A stretch of 24,358 nucleotides of DNA from a virus. The position numbers and the translations under genes were made by a program. The stretch lies in IMG/VR virus record IMGVR_UViG_3300009172_000056, positions 1 through 24,358 of that record, one strand, 5' to 3'. This document shows positions 1-7,433 of this stretch, in pieces. The number at the start of each line of letters is the position of its first letter. The stretch's first letter is position 1. A model generated the notes under the pieces. It was not told the DNA's origin and ran no database searches. It was given only the letters and a program-made list of their open reading frames with translations.

Positions 1-510
1 CCAGCAGGTTATAGCCGCGGTCAATTATTAGGTGTAAGTAAACTAAAATTCAACCCTAATCAGGTTGAAAGAGATGCTCTTTATAAGAAAGGTATCAATC
101 CAATAGTTGCTCAACCTGGTCAAGGTATTCTTCTCTTCGGCGATAAAACATACCAAAGAAAACCTTCTGCGTTTGATAGAATCAACGTACGTAGGCTATT
201 CATTGTCTTAGAAAAGGCAATTTCGACTGCATCCAAATTTCAATTGTTTGAATTAAACGATGAGTTTACCCGTGCAATGTTCCGTAATATGGTTGAACCA
301 TTCTTAAGGGACGTTAAAGGTAGACGTGGTATTAATGACTTCTTAGTTGTTTGTGACGAAACAAATAACACTGGAAACATTATTGATACTAATCGTTTTG
401 TGGCTGATATCTATATTAAGCCAGCTCGTTCAATTAACTTTATCACACTTAACTTTATTGCAACACGCACTGGAGTTGAATTTAGTGAGATTGTTGGTAC
501 AGGAAACTAA
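1..510 (+). CDS. 18: Tail sheath protein gp18, C-terminal part (cut by window edge)
   Basis: The frame is open from base 1 to the stop at 508-510, giving 169 codons of a protein whose start lies before the window. The translation carries the conserved C-terminal domain of contractile-tail sheaths: FGDKTYQ near codons 47-53, then RINVRRLFIVLEKAI, then an EPFLRDVKGRRGI stretch, and it ends in the FITLNFIATRTGVEF beta-strand segment. In T4 this domain lies on the tube and holds the sheath lattice that contracts during injection. The gene is followed directly by the tube gene, the order expected in T4-like phages. An internal ATG at 244 is not a separate gene, since homology continues upstream of it. 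Identification is by remembered family motifs plus synteny and is secure. Confidence 0.95.
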   Translation, partial: PAGYSRGQLLGVSKLKFNPNQVERDALYKKGINPIVAQPGQGILLFGDKTYQRKPSAFDRINVRRLFIVLEKAISTASKFQLFELNDEFTRAMFRNMVEPFLRDVKGRRGINDFLVVCDETNNTGNIIDTNRFVADIYIKPARSINFITLNFIATRTGVEFSEIVGTGN

Positions 511-518
511 TATAAATA
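511..518 (+). promoter_or_regulatory. T4-type late promoter for gene 19
   Basis: A perfect TATAAATA box starts immediately after the sheath stop codon, 22 bases before the tube ATG. The predicted leader of about 17 bases contains AAAAGGA, a reasonable ribosome binding site. This copy therefore gives a conventional short leader, unlike several other late boxes in the window. Confidence 0.75.
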
Positions 519-540
519 ATATAAAAAGGAAACAACTATT

Positions 541-1062
541 ATGGCAACTGTAGACAACTTTAAATCAAAACTAATTGGTGGCGGTGCAAGAGCTAATCTC
601 TTCAAAGCGACATTAACATTCCCAGGATACGCCGAAGGCGATGCTGAATTATCTTCATTCATGTGCAAAGGCGCCCAAATGCCTGCGAGTGTAGTCAACA
701 ACATTGAAATCCCTTATCGTGGACGTCAATTAAAAGTAGCTGGTGATCGAATATTCGAAAACTGGACAGTAACTATTATCAATGATTCTGGTTATGAAGT
801 CAGAAACGCAATGGAGCGATGGATGAATGGTATTAACGAACACGTGGCTAACACCGGTTTAGTTAATCCTAATGATTATACATCTGATCTTTTCATTGAT
901 CAGCTCGATAAAGCTGGAGCAACAACTAAATCATATACTATCAGAGACGCATTTCCAGTAAATGTATCAGCGATTGATGTAAGTTACGATTCGGCAGATA
1001 CAATTGAAGAATTCACTGTTGAGTTTGCTTACCAGTATTGGGAATCAAACACCACAACTTAA
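541..1062 (+). CDS. 19: Tail tube protein gp19
   Basis: This 173-residue protein matches the T4 gp19 tube monomer in size (T4 about 163) and in position right after the sheath gene. Seen directly: an N-terminal ANLFKATLTFPG strand, FMCKGAQMPAS, PYRGRQLKVAGDR, FENWTVTIINDSGYEVRNAMERWMN, and a C-terminal RDAFPVNVSAIDVSYDSAD segment. These are typical of the Hcp-like tube fold that stacks as hexameric rings. It has its own late promoter at 511 and an AAAAGGA ribosome binding site. The RDAFP segment recurs in the protein at 6479-6964, showing that the two are paralogous. The gene ends in front of a strong hairpin that probably separates it from gene 20. Confidence 0.95.
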   Translation: MATVDNFKSKLIGGGARANLFKATLTFPGYAEGDAELSSFMCKGAQMPASVVNNIEIPYRGRQLKVAGDRIFENWTVTIINDSGYEVRNAMERWMNGINEHVANTGLVNPNDYTSDLFIDQLDKAGATTKSYTIRDAFPVNVSAIDVSYDSADTIEEFTVEFAYQYWESNTTT

Positions 1063-1085
1063 AGTTTTAACTAAGATATACGCAC

Positions 1086-1112
1086 TAAGCGGAGGTCCAA
1101 ACCCTCCGCTTA
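1086..1112 (+). terminator. Hairpin terminator after gene 19
   Basis: A 10-bp perfect stem (left arm TAAGCGGAGG at 1086-1095, right arm at 1103-1112) encloses a 7-base loop. It lies 24 bases after the tube stop codon. The following TTGTTGTATAAAT tract is only moderately T-rich, so termination may be partial. The next late promoter begins 7 bases after the stem. Confidence 0.7.
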
Positions 1113-1118
1113 TTGTTG

Positions 1119-1126
1119 TATAAATA
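1119..1126 (+). promoter_or_regulatory. Late promoter for gene 20, nearly on the start codon
   Basis: TATAAATA is followed by TTATT and then the ATG at 1132, a gap of 5 bases. T4 late promoters start transcription a handful of bases after the box, so the first transcribed base would fall at or next to the A of the ATG. No Shine-Dalgarno sequence is present between box and start. Confidence 0.75.
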
Positions 1127-1131
1127 TTATT

Positions 1132-2646
1132 ATGGAATTATTCGGATACGACATTAGTAAAAAAGTATCGGCCAAAACAACGGCTCGAGAAGAAAAGATC
1201 ATTTCGCCTATACCCAAAGTTAGCGACGATGGAGCAACTAATGTTGCAGTAAGTGGTGGAGGATACTACGGAAGTGTTTTAGATTTATCTAACACTGATG
1301 CAGTTTCTGATCATGACTTAATTATCAAATATCGCGATGCGGCGGCTATGCCTGAGTGCGACGCAGCAGTAAACGATATCGTAGATGGCGCTATAGCGTC
1401 AGGCGATACATCTGCACCTATTAGTTTACACTTAGAAGATTTGCGGCAGCCCGCAAGTGTAAAAAAAGGAATACTAAAAGAATTTTCAAAGATTTTAGAA
1501 TTATACAACTTTAACGAAAAAGCGTCAGACTATTTTAGAAACTGGTATATCGACGGTAGAGCTTATTTTCATGTTATTATTGATAAAGAAAACCCACAAA
1601 AGGGTATTGTAGAATTACGTCAGGTTGAACCTACACACATAAGCAAAGTAAAAGAAATAGAAACAAAACGAGATAAAAAGACTTCTGTTGAATACGAACA
1701 TATCTCCGACGAATACTACGTATACTCAAATAATCTAAACGGTGCCAGCGCTACTGGAGTCAAATTCGCAAAGGATGCTATCATACAAGTAACATCTGGT
1801 CTTATGGATTCTCACAGAACGAGATCAATAGGCCACTTGCATAAGTCTTTGAAATTGGTTAACCAATTAAGATACATGGAAGATTCTTTAGTGGTTTACA
1901 GAGTTTCAAGAGCACCAGAACGTAGAATATTTTATGTAGACGTAGGTAATTTACCTAAAGGTAAAGCAGAAGAATACGTACAACAGGTCGTATCGAGATA
2001 TAGAAATAAATTAGTGTACGATGCTTCAACTGGTAATATCAGCGATGACCGTAGACACATGTCTATGTTAGAAGATTTTTATTTACCGAGAAGAGAAGGC
2101 GGTAGAGGTACCGAAATTACTACATTACCAGGTGGTGATAACTTAGGTCAAATCGAAGATGTGCAATTCTTTCAAAAGAAACTGTATAGATCTTTAAACG
2201 TTCCTTTAGCAAGATTAGAACAAGAAAGCGCTTTCTCAGTTGGTAGATCCAGCGAAATTACACGAGAAGAAGTAAAATTCCAGAAGTTTGTCGATAGACT
2301 AAGGAAAAAATTCTCTTTCATGATTATTGATGCTTTAAGAATTCAGCTAATACTAAAAGGTGTTATAACAGAATCTGATTGGTACACAATGAAAGAGTAC
2401 ATTACAGTAGATTATCTAGAAGATAACTATTTCTCTGAAATGAAAGAATTTGAAATTCTTAGAGAACGCCTAGAAATGGCACAACAAATGGATGATCTTT
2501 TAGATAAGGGATTCGTATCTAAGAAGTATATTCGTCAAACGGTACTAAAACAAACTGAAGAAGATATTGAAAGACTGGCCAGTGAAATAGAAGAAGAATC
2601 TGAAGAATCCGGCGAAGAAGGCGAAGAAGACGATTTAGATTTCTAA
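1132..2646 (+). CDS. 20: Portal vertex protein gp20
   Basis: At 504 residues this is close to T4 gp20 (524). It forms the dodecameric portal at one capsid vertex through which DNA is packaged and the neck attaches. Family landmarks seen include YRDAAAMPECDAAVNDIVDGAI near residues 67-88, the FRNWYIDGRAYFHVIID core strand region, VVYRVSRAPERRIFYVDVGN, FYLPRREGGRGTEITTLPGG, and SLNVPLARLEQESAFSVGRS. The C-terminus is a strongly acidic tail from about residue 487 to the end, mostly Glu and Asp, as in other marine T4-like portals. The gene follows a hairpin and a late promoter with no ribosome binding site, so translation may begin on a leaderless message. It is followed by a small core-protein gene and the protease, the usual head cluster order. 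Confidence 0.96.
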   Translation: MELFGYDISKKVSAKTTAREEKIISPIPKVSDDGATNVAVSGGGYYGSVLDLSNTDAVSDHDLIIKYRDAAAMPECDAAVNDIVDGAIASGDTSAPISLHLEDLRQPASVKKGILKEFSKILELYNFNEKASDYFRNWYIDGRAYFHVIIDKENPQKGIVELRQVEPTHISKVKEIETKRDKKTSVEYEHISDEYYVYSNNLNGASATGVKFAKDAIIQVTSGLMDSHRTRSIGHLHKSLKLVNQLRYMEDSLVVYRVSRAPERRIFYVDVGNLPKGKAEEYVQQVVSRYRNKLVYDASTGNISDDRRHMSMLEDFYLPRREGGRGTEITTLPGGDNLGQIEDVQFFQKKLYRSLNVPLARLEQESAFSVGRSSEITREEVKFQKFVDRLRKKFSFMIIDALRIQLILKGVITESDWYTMKEYITVDYLEDNYFSEMKEFEILRERLEMAQQMDDLLDKGFVSKKYIRQTVLKQTEEDIERLASEIEEESEESGEEGEEDDLDF

Positions 2647-2666
2647 TCAACAAAGGTTGATACTAT

Positions 2667-2687
2667 AAAGGCTATTGTGTGGCCTTT
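2667..2687 (+). other. Small hairpin after gene 20, possible weak terminator
   Basis: AAAGGC at 2667-2672 pairs with GCCTTT at 2682-2687, and U-G and A-U pairs can extend the stem to 8 bp around a 5-base loop. No T-run follows, so it may act as an RNA processing or stability element rather than a terminator. It lies just upstream of the next late promoter. Confidence 0.35.
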
Positions 2688-2702
2688 CAAAAACTAAAAT
2701 AT

Positions 2703-2710
2703 TATAAATA
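2703..2710 (+). promoter_or_regulatory. Late promoter for the core protein / 21 / 22 / 23 operon
   Basis: A perfect TATAAATA box is followed by the 5 bases GAATC and then the ATG at 2716. It is the last clear late box before the terminator at 6431, so it probably drives the small core protein, protease, scaffold and major capsid genes as one transcript. The first gene has no ribosome binding site and would be leaderless. Confidence 0.75.
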
Positions 2711-2715
2711 GAATC

Positions 2716-2874
2716 ATGAAAGCAGAAGAAATATTTAAGGGTATAATTACTAATAACCCTGTTAAATCCGCCAAAGCATTTGGTGAAGGAGTGCGTGAAA
2801 AATTAGATAGCGCGCTTGAAGTTCGTAAAGTAGGTCTTACATCATCAATATTTAATAAAACGATCGAAAAATGA
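2716..2874 (+). CDS. Small prohead core protein (gp67/gp68-like position)
   Basis: A 52-residue gene lies between the portal and protease genes, where T4 has 67 and 68, which encode small prohead core components. The protein reads MKAEEIFKGIITNN, then an amphipathic stretch, and ends EVRKVGLTSSIFNKTIEK. The REKLDSALEVRKVGLTSSIFN segment resembles a helix (K-x-x-x-ALxxRKxxxAxxxF-N/D) that I recall from small capsid-associated proteins of marine myoviruses. Its TGA overlaps the protease ATG (ATGA at 2871-2874), so the two are likely translationally coupled. A late promoter sits 5 bases upstream. Assignment rests on position and weak resemblance, not on a firm match to gp67 or gp68. Most ORF callers would miss it because of its length. 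Confidence 0.75.
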   Translation: MKAEEIFKGIITNNPVKSAKAFGEGVREKLDSALEVRKVGLTSSIFNKTIEK

Positions 2875-3518
2875 AATTAATTACAGAACAGTTAGATTCC
2901 AACATTAGCTACATCACAGAAGCTAATGAAAAAGGCGAAAAGAACGTATACATCGAAGGTGTATTTATGCAAGCCGAAAAACAGAATCGCAACAATAGAA
3001 TTTATCCTAAAGATGTATTGGCTAAAGCAACAGCTAAATACGTTAAGGAGCAGGTTGTAACTGGTAGAGCCGTTGGTGAATTAGATCACCCTCAAGGGCC
3101 CCAGATTAACCTTGATAAAGTTTCACACAGAATCACCGAACTTAAATGGAACGGTAATGATGTTGTTGGAAAGGCGCTGATACTAGATACACCTATGGGT
3201 AAAATAGTGAAAGGGCTCGTCGAAGGCGGGTGCAAGTTAGGCGTCTCTAGTCGTGGTATGGGAACAGTTGAGGAAAAAGGAAAAACATCATTTGTTAAGA
3301 ACGATTATGTTCTTGCAACTGTTGATATTGTCCAAGATCCAAGCGCTCCATCAGCTTTTGTTGATGGCATAATGGAAGGCGTCGAGTGGATTTACGAGAA
3401 TGGAATTCTTACACCTCAACAAATTGAAGAATATGAGACAGAAATTAAAAAGGTACCAATTGGGCGGATTAGTGAAGCTCAAGAAAGAATCTTTAGGGAT
3501 TTCCTCTCCAAACTCTAA
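2871..3518 (+). CDS. 21: Prohead core protein and maturation protease gp21
   Basis: This 215-residue protein matches T4 gp21 (212), the serine protease built into the prohead core that removes scaffold and trims capsid proteins after L/I-x-E. Visible signatures are FMQAEKQNRNNRIYP near residues 32-46, the GELDHPQ motif with the catalytic His near residue 68, and GVSSRGMG, which holds the likely nucleophilic Ser near residues 126-127. The VDIVQDPSAPSAFVDG stretch is also typical. Its ATG overlaps the stop of the small core gene. Likely substrates in this window include the capsid protein (LNE, residues 54-56), the scaffold, and the ADP-ribosyltransferase-like protein at 22930, whose leader ends in LLE. 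Confidence 0.95.
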   Translation: MKLITEQLDSNISYITEANEKGEKNVYIEGVFMQAEKQNRNNRIYPKDVLAKATAKYVKEQVVTGRAVGELDHPQGPQINLDKVSHRITELKWNGNDVVGKALILDTPMGKIVKGLVEGGCKLGVSSRGMGTVEEKGKTSFVKNDYVLATVDIVQDPSAPSAFVDGIMEGVEWIYENGILTPQQIEEYETEIKKVPIGRISEAQERIFRDFLSKL

Positions 3519-3543
3519 TTCATAATAAGGAAACTTAAAAAAT

Positions 3544-5034
3544 ATGTCAAACGATAACAAAGAACAAATCGTTGAAGATGTTGAAGAAAAAGATCTTGTT
3601 GAGAACCAGGAGCTTGAAGTTGAAGAAACCGAAGCGGTTGTTGAAGAAACAACTGAAGAAGTTTCAGAGGAGACTGAAGTTACTGAGGACCAACCTTTAT
3701 CTGATGCTGTCTTAAACGTATTACTTGGTGAAAAAACCAAGAAAGAAGAAACGGAAGAAGAATCCGAAGAGGAAGAGGAAGAATCCGAAGAAGAAGTAGA
3801 AGAAGCTAAAAAGGTAAAAGAAGACGAAGATGAATCAGAAGATGAATCTGAAGAAGATGAGGAAGAAGTTTCCGAATCTGCTGAAGATGAAGACGAAGAT
3901 GAAGACGAATCTGAAGTTGCTGAAGAAGTCGAAGAAGACGAAGACGAATCTGATGAAGTCGAAGAAGACGAAGAAGAGGAAGAAGAATCTGATGAAGACG
4001 AAGTAGAATTACCTGAAGTAAAAACAAAGGCTGGTTATCTAGCATCTAGTTTTGATAAGCTAAAAGGTATGAAAAAGACAGAACTTGTTAGTGCATTCAG
4101 TGCATTAAACATGACTGAGGAAGATGAAGACGAAGTAGAAGTTCCAAAGACTAAAGCTGATATTATAAACTCTGTTTATGGTCAACTTAAGGCGATGAAG
4201 AAGGACGACTTAATGGCTTCATACCAATCAATCATGGCATCAAACTACGAAAGCGTTAAGGAAGAAACAGAAGCAAATCTTTTTGCTGATGACCTTAAAG
4301 TTTTAGCTAGTACTGATCAAGAATTGACTGAAGACTTCAAAGCAAAAGCTTCTATCTTGTTTGAAGGTGCTGTCGCAAATAAAGTGGCCGAGATTAAAGA
4401 ATCATTGGAAGCTGAATATTCAGAAAATCTACAGGAAGAAGTTACTTACGTTCGTGAGTCTCTTGTTGCTAAGATTGATGATTATCTTTCATATGTTGTT
4501 GAATCTTGGATCGAAGAAAATCAAGAGTTTGTTGATAACAAACTTCGTACAGAAATTTCAGAGAATTTCATGAAAGCGCTGCAAAGTACTTTCACTGAAC
4601 ATTACATTGAAGTTCCTGATTCAAAAGTTGATCTTGTAGATGAACTTTCAGACGAAGTCACATCAATAAAAGAATCTTTAGAGATTGCTAACGCAGAAAA
4701 ATCTGAACTTGCTAGTCAAGTTGAAGAACTTTCTCGTGAAAAGGTTATCTCTGAAGCAACTAGTGATTTAGCTTCAACACAAGCTGGTAAATTTAATAAA
4801 CTTCTTGAAGAAGTTACATTTGAAAATACTGAGCAGTTTGCTGAAAAGGTAGCAACTATCAAAGAAGGTTTCTTTTCAGAGTCAGCTTCAACTGAAGAAG
4901 TCTCTCAATTGGACGAAGACAAATCCGTTACTACAAATGTAGAAACAATCGTAGAAGGTCTAGTGGATGCTAACGCAAATCTTCCAAAAGATATGCAGAA
5001 GTATGTTCAGCACCTTTCACGATTTAACCCATAA
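3544..5034 (+). CDS. 22: Prohead core scaffold gp22, with long acidic region
   Basis: Position between protease and capsid genes, and an acidic, coiled-coil-rich composition, identify the internal scaffold around which the capsid assembles and which the protease later degrades. At 496 residues it is far longer than T4 gp22 (269). Residues from about 1 to 155 are dominated by Glu/Asp runs (EEEEE, DEDEDED patterns). Residues 160-189 and 202-231 form a tandem duplication beginning KTKA. The C-terminal half (about 235-480) is predicted helical or coiled coil, ending KDMQKYVQHLSRFNP. The RBS is AATAAGGAAAC, about 10 bases before the ATG. The repetitive GAA/GAT codons create long spurious reading frames on the opposite strand. 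Confident call by synteny and composition. Confidence 0.93.
   Translation: MSNDNKEQIVEDVEEKDLVENQELEVEETEAVVEETTEEVSEETEVTEDQPLSDAVLNVLLGEKTKKEETEEESEEEEEESEEEVEEAKKVKEDEDESEDESEEDEEEVSESAEDEDEDEDESEVAEEVEEDEDESDEVEEDEEEEEESDEDEVELPEVKTKAGYLASSFDKLKGMKKTELVSAFSALNMTEEDEDEVEVPKTKADIINSVYGQLKAMKKDDLMASYQSIMASNYESVKEETEANLFADDLKVLASTDQELTEDFKAKASILFEGAVANKVAEIKESLEAEYSENLQEEVTYVRESLVAKIDDYLSYVVESWIEENQEFVDNKLRTEISENFMKALQSTFTEHYIEVPDSKVDLVDELSDEVTSIKESLEIANAEKSELASQVEELSREKVISEATSDLASTQAGKFNKLLEEVTFENTEQFAEKVATIKEGFFSESASTEEVSQLDEDKSVTTNVETIVEGLVDANANLPKDMQKYVQHLSRFNP
4021..4236 (+). repeat. Tandem 30-residue duplication inside gp22
   Basis: Bases 4021-4110 (residues 160-189) and 4147-4236 (residues 202-231) encode two copies of a helical module. 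Both begin KTKA and share an LK-x-MKK core. By eye 11 of 30 residues are identical and most others are conservative. The offset is 126 bases (42 codons), with an acidic DE-rich linker between them. Confidence 0.75.
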
Positions 5035-5078
5035 TCAAATAAACTAAAATTCTAACAACAAAAAAGGAATTATTTAAA

Positions 5079-6398
5079 ATGTTAAACGCAGAAAAAGAAA
5101 TTAAAAAGTGGGCACCAGTATTAGAACATGCTGATGCTGCACCGATCACAGATCGCTACAAGAAAGCTGTAACCGCTAAGCTTCTCGAAAATACCGAAAA
5201 GGCTATTAGAGAAGAAAACGCGCATTCCAGCTATTCTTTGAATGAAGGACTAGGTACAGATACTTCATCTGGTAATATGCCTGGTCAAGGAACTGGATTT
5301 GATCCAATCCTTATCTCGCTTGTACGCCGTGCAATGCCAAACCTTATTGCTTATGATGTAGCAGGTGTCCAGCCAATGTCTGGTCCTACTGGTCTTATCT
5401 TCGCAATGGAACCACGCCATGAGTCTAACTCAACAGCTGGTATCACAAGTGCAGACGCTGCAGCATTCGCACCAGGTGTAGAACCTGGTGATGTTGCTGG
5501 TGCAGGTACAGGTACTAACACTGGTAATACTGGTGCATTCAACTCAGACGTTACAACAGATGCTTCTGCAGAAGCTATTTTTGATGCCGACAATATCGGT
5601 TTCAATGTAGAAGATTCAGAAGACGCTAACATTGCTGGTGAAATGGGTTTCACACTGTCCAAGACAGTTGTTGAAGCTAAAACACGCCAACTGAAAGCTG
5701 AATACACAATGGAAATGGCACAAGACTTGAAAGCAGTTCATGGTCTTGACGCTGAAGCCGAATTGGCTAACATCCTATCTGGTGAAATTCTCGGTGAAAT
5801 CAATCGTGAAATTATCCGTACAATCATCAAACAAGCTAAGCTTGGTGTAACTGGTGTCCAAAACACCGCTAAGTTAGACCTATCAGCAAGTAATGATTCA
5901 ATTGGCCGTTGGGCAGTTGAAAAATATCAGTACCTTGCATTCGCTATTGAGAAAGAAGCAAACAAGATTGCTGAAGAAACACGTCGTGGAAAAGGTAACT
6001 TCGTTATCTGTTCTTCAAACGTAGCTTCTGCTCTTGCTGGTGCTGGTAAGTTAACATTCGGTGGCGATGGCTCCTTGAATGTAGACTCAACTGGTAACAC
6101 ATTTGCTGGTGTTCTTAATGGTTCACTTAAGGTGTATGTTGATCCATACGCTGTCGGTGATTACGCAGTGGTAGGTTATAAGGGAGATAGTGCTTATGAT
6201 GCAGGTATATTCTACTGCCCATACGTACCTCTTACAATGATCAAAGCAGTTGGAGAAAATACTTTCCAACCTAAGATTGCATTCAAGACTCGTTACGGAA
6301 TCGCAACAAACCCATTTGTAACTGCAAGTGGCGGCGCGGCTGGTAACACATCTAACCTGAATCAATACTACCGTAAGTTCGGTGTTGTTGGTATCTAA
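5079..6398 (+). CDS. 23: Major capsid protein gp23
   Basis: A 439-residue HK97-fold capsid protein (T4 gp23 is 521). Characteristic segments are PILISLVRRAMPNLIAYDVAGVQPMSGPTGLIFAM around residues 72-106, KTRQLKAEYTMEMAQDLKAVHGLDAEAEL near 200-230, IWVICSSN-type FVICSSNVASAL, and the C-terminal FKTRYGIATNPFV region. The N-terminal propeptide likely ends at Glu56 (SLNE followed by GLG), matching the L/I-x-E rule of gp21; T4 cuts after Glu65. The ribosome binding site AAAAAGGA lies about 10 bases upstream, with no TATAAATA box in front, so it is probably read through from the promoter at 2703. A strong terminator follows at 6431. Confidence 0.97.
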   Translation: MLNAEKEIKKWAPVLEHADAAPITDRYKKAVTAKLLENTEKAIREENAHSSYSLNEGLGTDTSSGNMPGQGTGFDPILISLVRRAMPNLIAYDVAGVQPMSGPTGLIFAMEPRHESNSTAGITSADAAAFAPGVEPGDVAGAGTGTNTGNTGAFNSDVTTDASAEAIFDADNIGFNVEDSEDANIAGEMGFTLSKTVVEAKTRQLKAEYTMEMAQDLKAVHGLDAEAELANILSGEILGEINREIIRTIIKQAKLGVTGVQNTAKLDLSASNDSIGRWAVEKYQYLAFAIEKEANKIAEETRRGKGNFVICSSNVASALAGAGKLTFGGDGSLNVDSTGNTFAGVLNGSLKVYVDPYAVGDYAVVGYKGDSAYDAGIFYCPYVPLTMIKAVGENTFQPKIAFKTRYGIATNPFVTASGGAAGNTSNLNQYYRKFGVVGI

Positions 6399-6430
6399 TT
6401 AGATATCGGTTAAAGCAACCTTTAAACTTA

Positions 6431-6461
6431 AAGAGGAGTTCTTCGGAGCTCCTCTTTTTTT
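6431..6461 (+). terminator. Strong intrinsic terminator after gene 23
   Basis: GAGGAGTTC (6433-6441) pairs with GAGCTCCTC (6446-6454), with one G-U pair, around a C(UUCG)G tetraloop. Flanking AA/TT can extend the stem, and seven Ts follow at 6455-6461. It is the clearest rho-independent terminator in the window and fits the end of the highly expressed capsid transcript. Confidence 0.92.
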
Positions 6462-6465
6462 GCGT

Positions 6466-6473
6466 TATAAATA
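6466..6473 (+). promoter_or_regulatory. Late promoter abutting the second tube-like gene
   Basis: TATAAATA is followed by GATAT and the ATG at 6479 (5-base gap). It lies 4 bases after the T-run of the capsid terminator, so termination and re-initiation are packed into 50 bases. No ribosome binding site is present. Confidence 0.78.
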
Positions 6474-6478
6474 GATAT

Positions 6479-6964
6479 ATGGCTGGAACAAACTTAACAA
6501 GTAATATCAATCTTTTAGCACCAACTGGTTTTAAACTTACGATCAACCGTGAAAAGTTCGCGAACACCGAATACTTTATCACGTCTTTTTCTATACCAGA
6601 CATCGCGGTATCTGCGGTTGAAACACGATATCGTGGTGTGATATCGTACGAATCAGGCGAGCCTAGACAGTTTGGTGATTTGTCAATTCGATTTGCGATT
6701 GATGAAGATATGAAAAACTATAACGAAATATACGATTGGCTAAAAAGCAATTCTAATCAAGGTTCGAATAAAGGTCAGATAGAAAGACACGACATGATTC
6801 TATCTGTTTTGTCAAGCCATAATAACGTTACGAAACAATTTCAATTCAGGGATGCATTCCCTACCACTATTGGTGGTGTTGAGTTTAGTACTCAAAATAC
6901 AGATGTTGAATATTTGCAGGCAGATGTTACATTTAGATACACTGAATATGACATTATAAAATAA
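6479..6964 (+). CDS. Tail tube-like protein, candidate gp3 (tail completion)
   Basis: This 161-residue protein resembles the tube protein at 541. It has an N-terminal GFKLTINREKFANTEYFITSFSIP strand pair, a YRGVIS segment matching YRGRQL, a WL-ended helix, and RDAFPTTIGGVEFSTQN matching the RDAFPVNVSAIDVSYDS of gp19. The final FRYTEYDI parallels FAYQYWE. It occupies the slot between gene 23 and uvsY that I recall holding gene 3, the tail completion/sheath terminator gene, in cyanophage T4-like genomes. The tube fold fits a protein capping the tube end. It could instead be a second tube or adaptor protein. The late promoter 5 bases upstream gives a leaderless message. Confidence 0.72.
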   Translation: MAGTNLTSNINLLAPTGFKLTINREKFANTEYFITSFSIPDIAVSAVETRYRGVISYESGEPRQFGDLSIRFAIDEDMKNYNEIYDWLKSNSNQGSNKGQIERHDMILSVLSSHNNVTKQFQFRDAFPTTIGGVEFSTQNTDVEYLQADVTFRYTEYDIIK

Positions 6965-6965
6965 G

Positions 6966-6973
6966 AATAAATA
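6966..6973 (+). promoter_or_regulatory. Possible late promoter variant before uvsY
   Basis: AATAAATA differs from the late box by one base and lies just after the stop of the preceding gene, 10 bases before the uvsY ATG. NATAAATA variants are accepted in cyanophage late promoters as I recall. UvsY is otherwise an early/middle product in T4, so this may be chance in A+T-rich spacer. Confidence 0.35.
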
Positions 6974-6983
6974 ACTTTATATT

Positions 6984-7433
6984 ATGATTAACTTGGAACA
7001 AATCCTAGAGATGTGGAAGAAAGACACAATCATCGATGACGTATGTTTAGATGATGAAACAATAAAGTCTTCTAAATTACACGCCAAATACCTTGAACTT
7101 TTTTCAATGGCTAAGCTTATGCTAAAGAAAAAAGAAATGGAACAAGAATCCATGAAAAAGGATAAGTGGCTTTACTATAACGGTAAGATGTCGCAAGAAG
7201 ACATGGACAACCGTAAATGGAAATATGATCCATTCGATGGTATGACTAAACCATTAAAGAGCGACATGGACATGTACTACTCCACTGATAAAGATATGGT
7301 GCGGATTAAAGCACAGATAGATTATCAGAAAACTATCATTGATACTCTTGAAGAAATCATGGGCAACATACGCTGGAGGCACACCCACATCAGGAACATT
7401 ATTGATTTTAAGAAGTTTACTTCTGGAATGTAA
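6984..7433 (+). CDS. uvsY: UvsY recombination mediator
   Basis: At 149 residues this matches T4 UvsY (137), which loads the UvsX recombinase on gp32-coated single-stranded DNA. Similarity to remembered T4 UvsY covers the N-terminal LEQILEMWKKDTIIDDVCLDD (T4 LEDLQEELKKDVFIDSTKL), the central KWLYYNGKMSQEDMD (T4 ARLDYYSGRGDGDEFSMD), then DKDMVRIKAQIDYQKTIIDTLEEIMGNIRWRHTHIRNIIDFKKFTSG, the conserved C-terminal half. The ATG is preceded by TTTATATT with no ribosome binding site. Its TAA overlaps the ATG of the methyltransferase gene by one base, and uvsW follows that gene, so recombination functions are clustered. Confidence 0.9.
   Translation: MINLEQILEMWKKDTIIDDVCLDDETIKSSKLHAKYLELFSMAKLMLKKKEMEQESMKKDKWLYYNGKMSQEDMDNRKWKYDPFDGMTKPLKSDMDMYYSTDKDMVRIKAQIDYQKTIIDTLEEIMGNIRWRHTHIRNIIDFKKFTSGM

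Noticed and set aside
3351-4045. Minus-strand open frames opposite the scaffold gene (Ser/Thr-rich and Leu-rich translations)
   Set aside because: They are complements of the repetitive GAA/GAT acidic codons of gene 22 and have no promoter or ribosome binding site.
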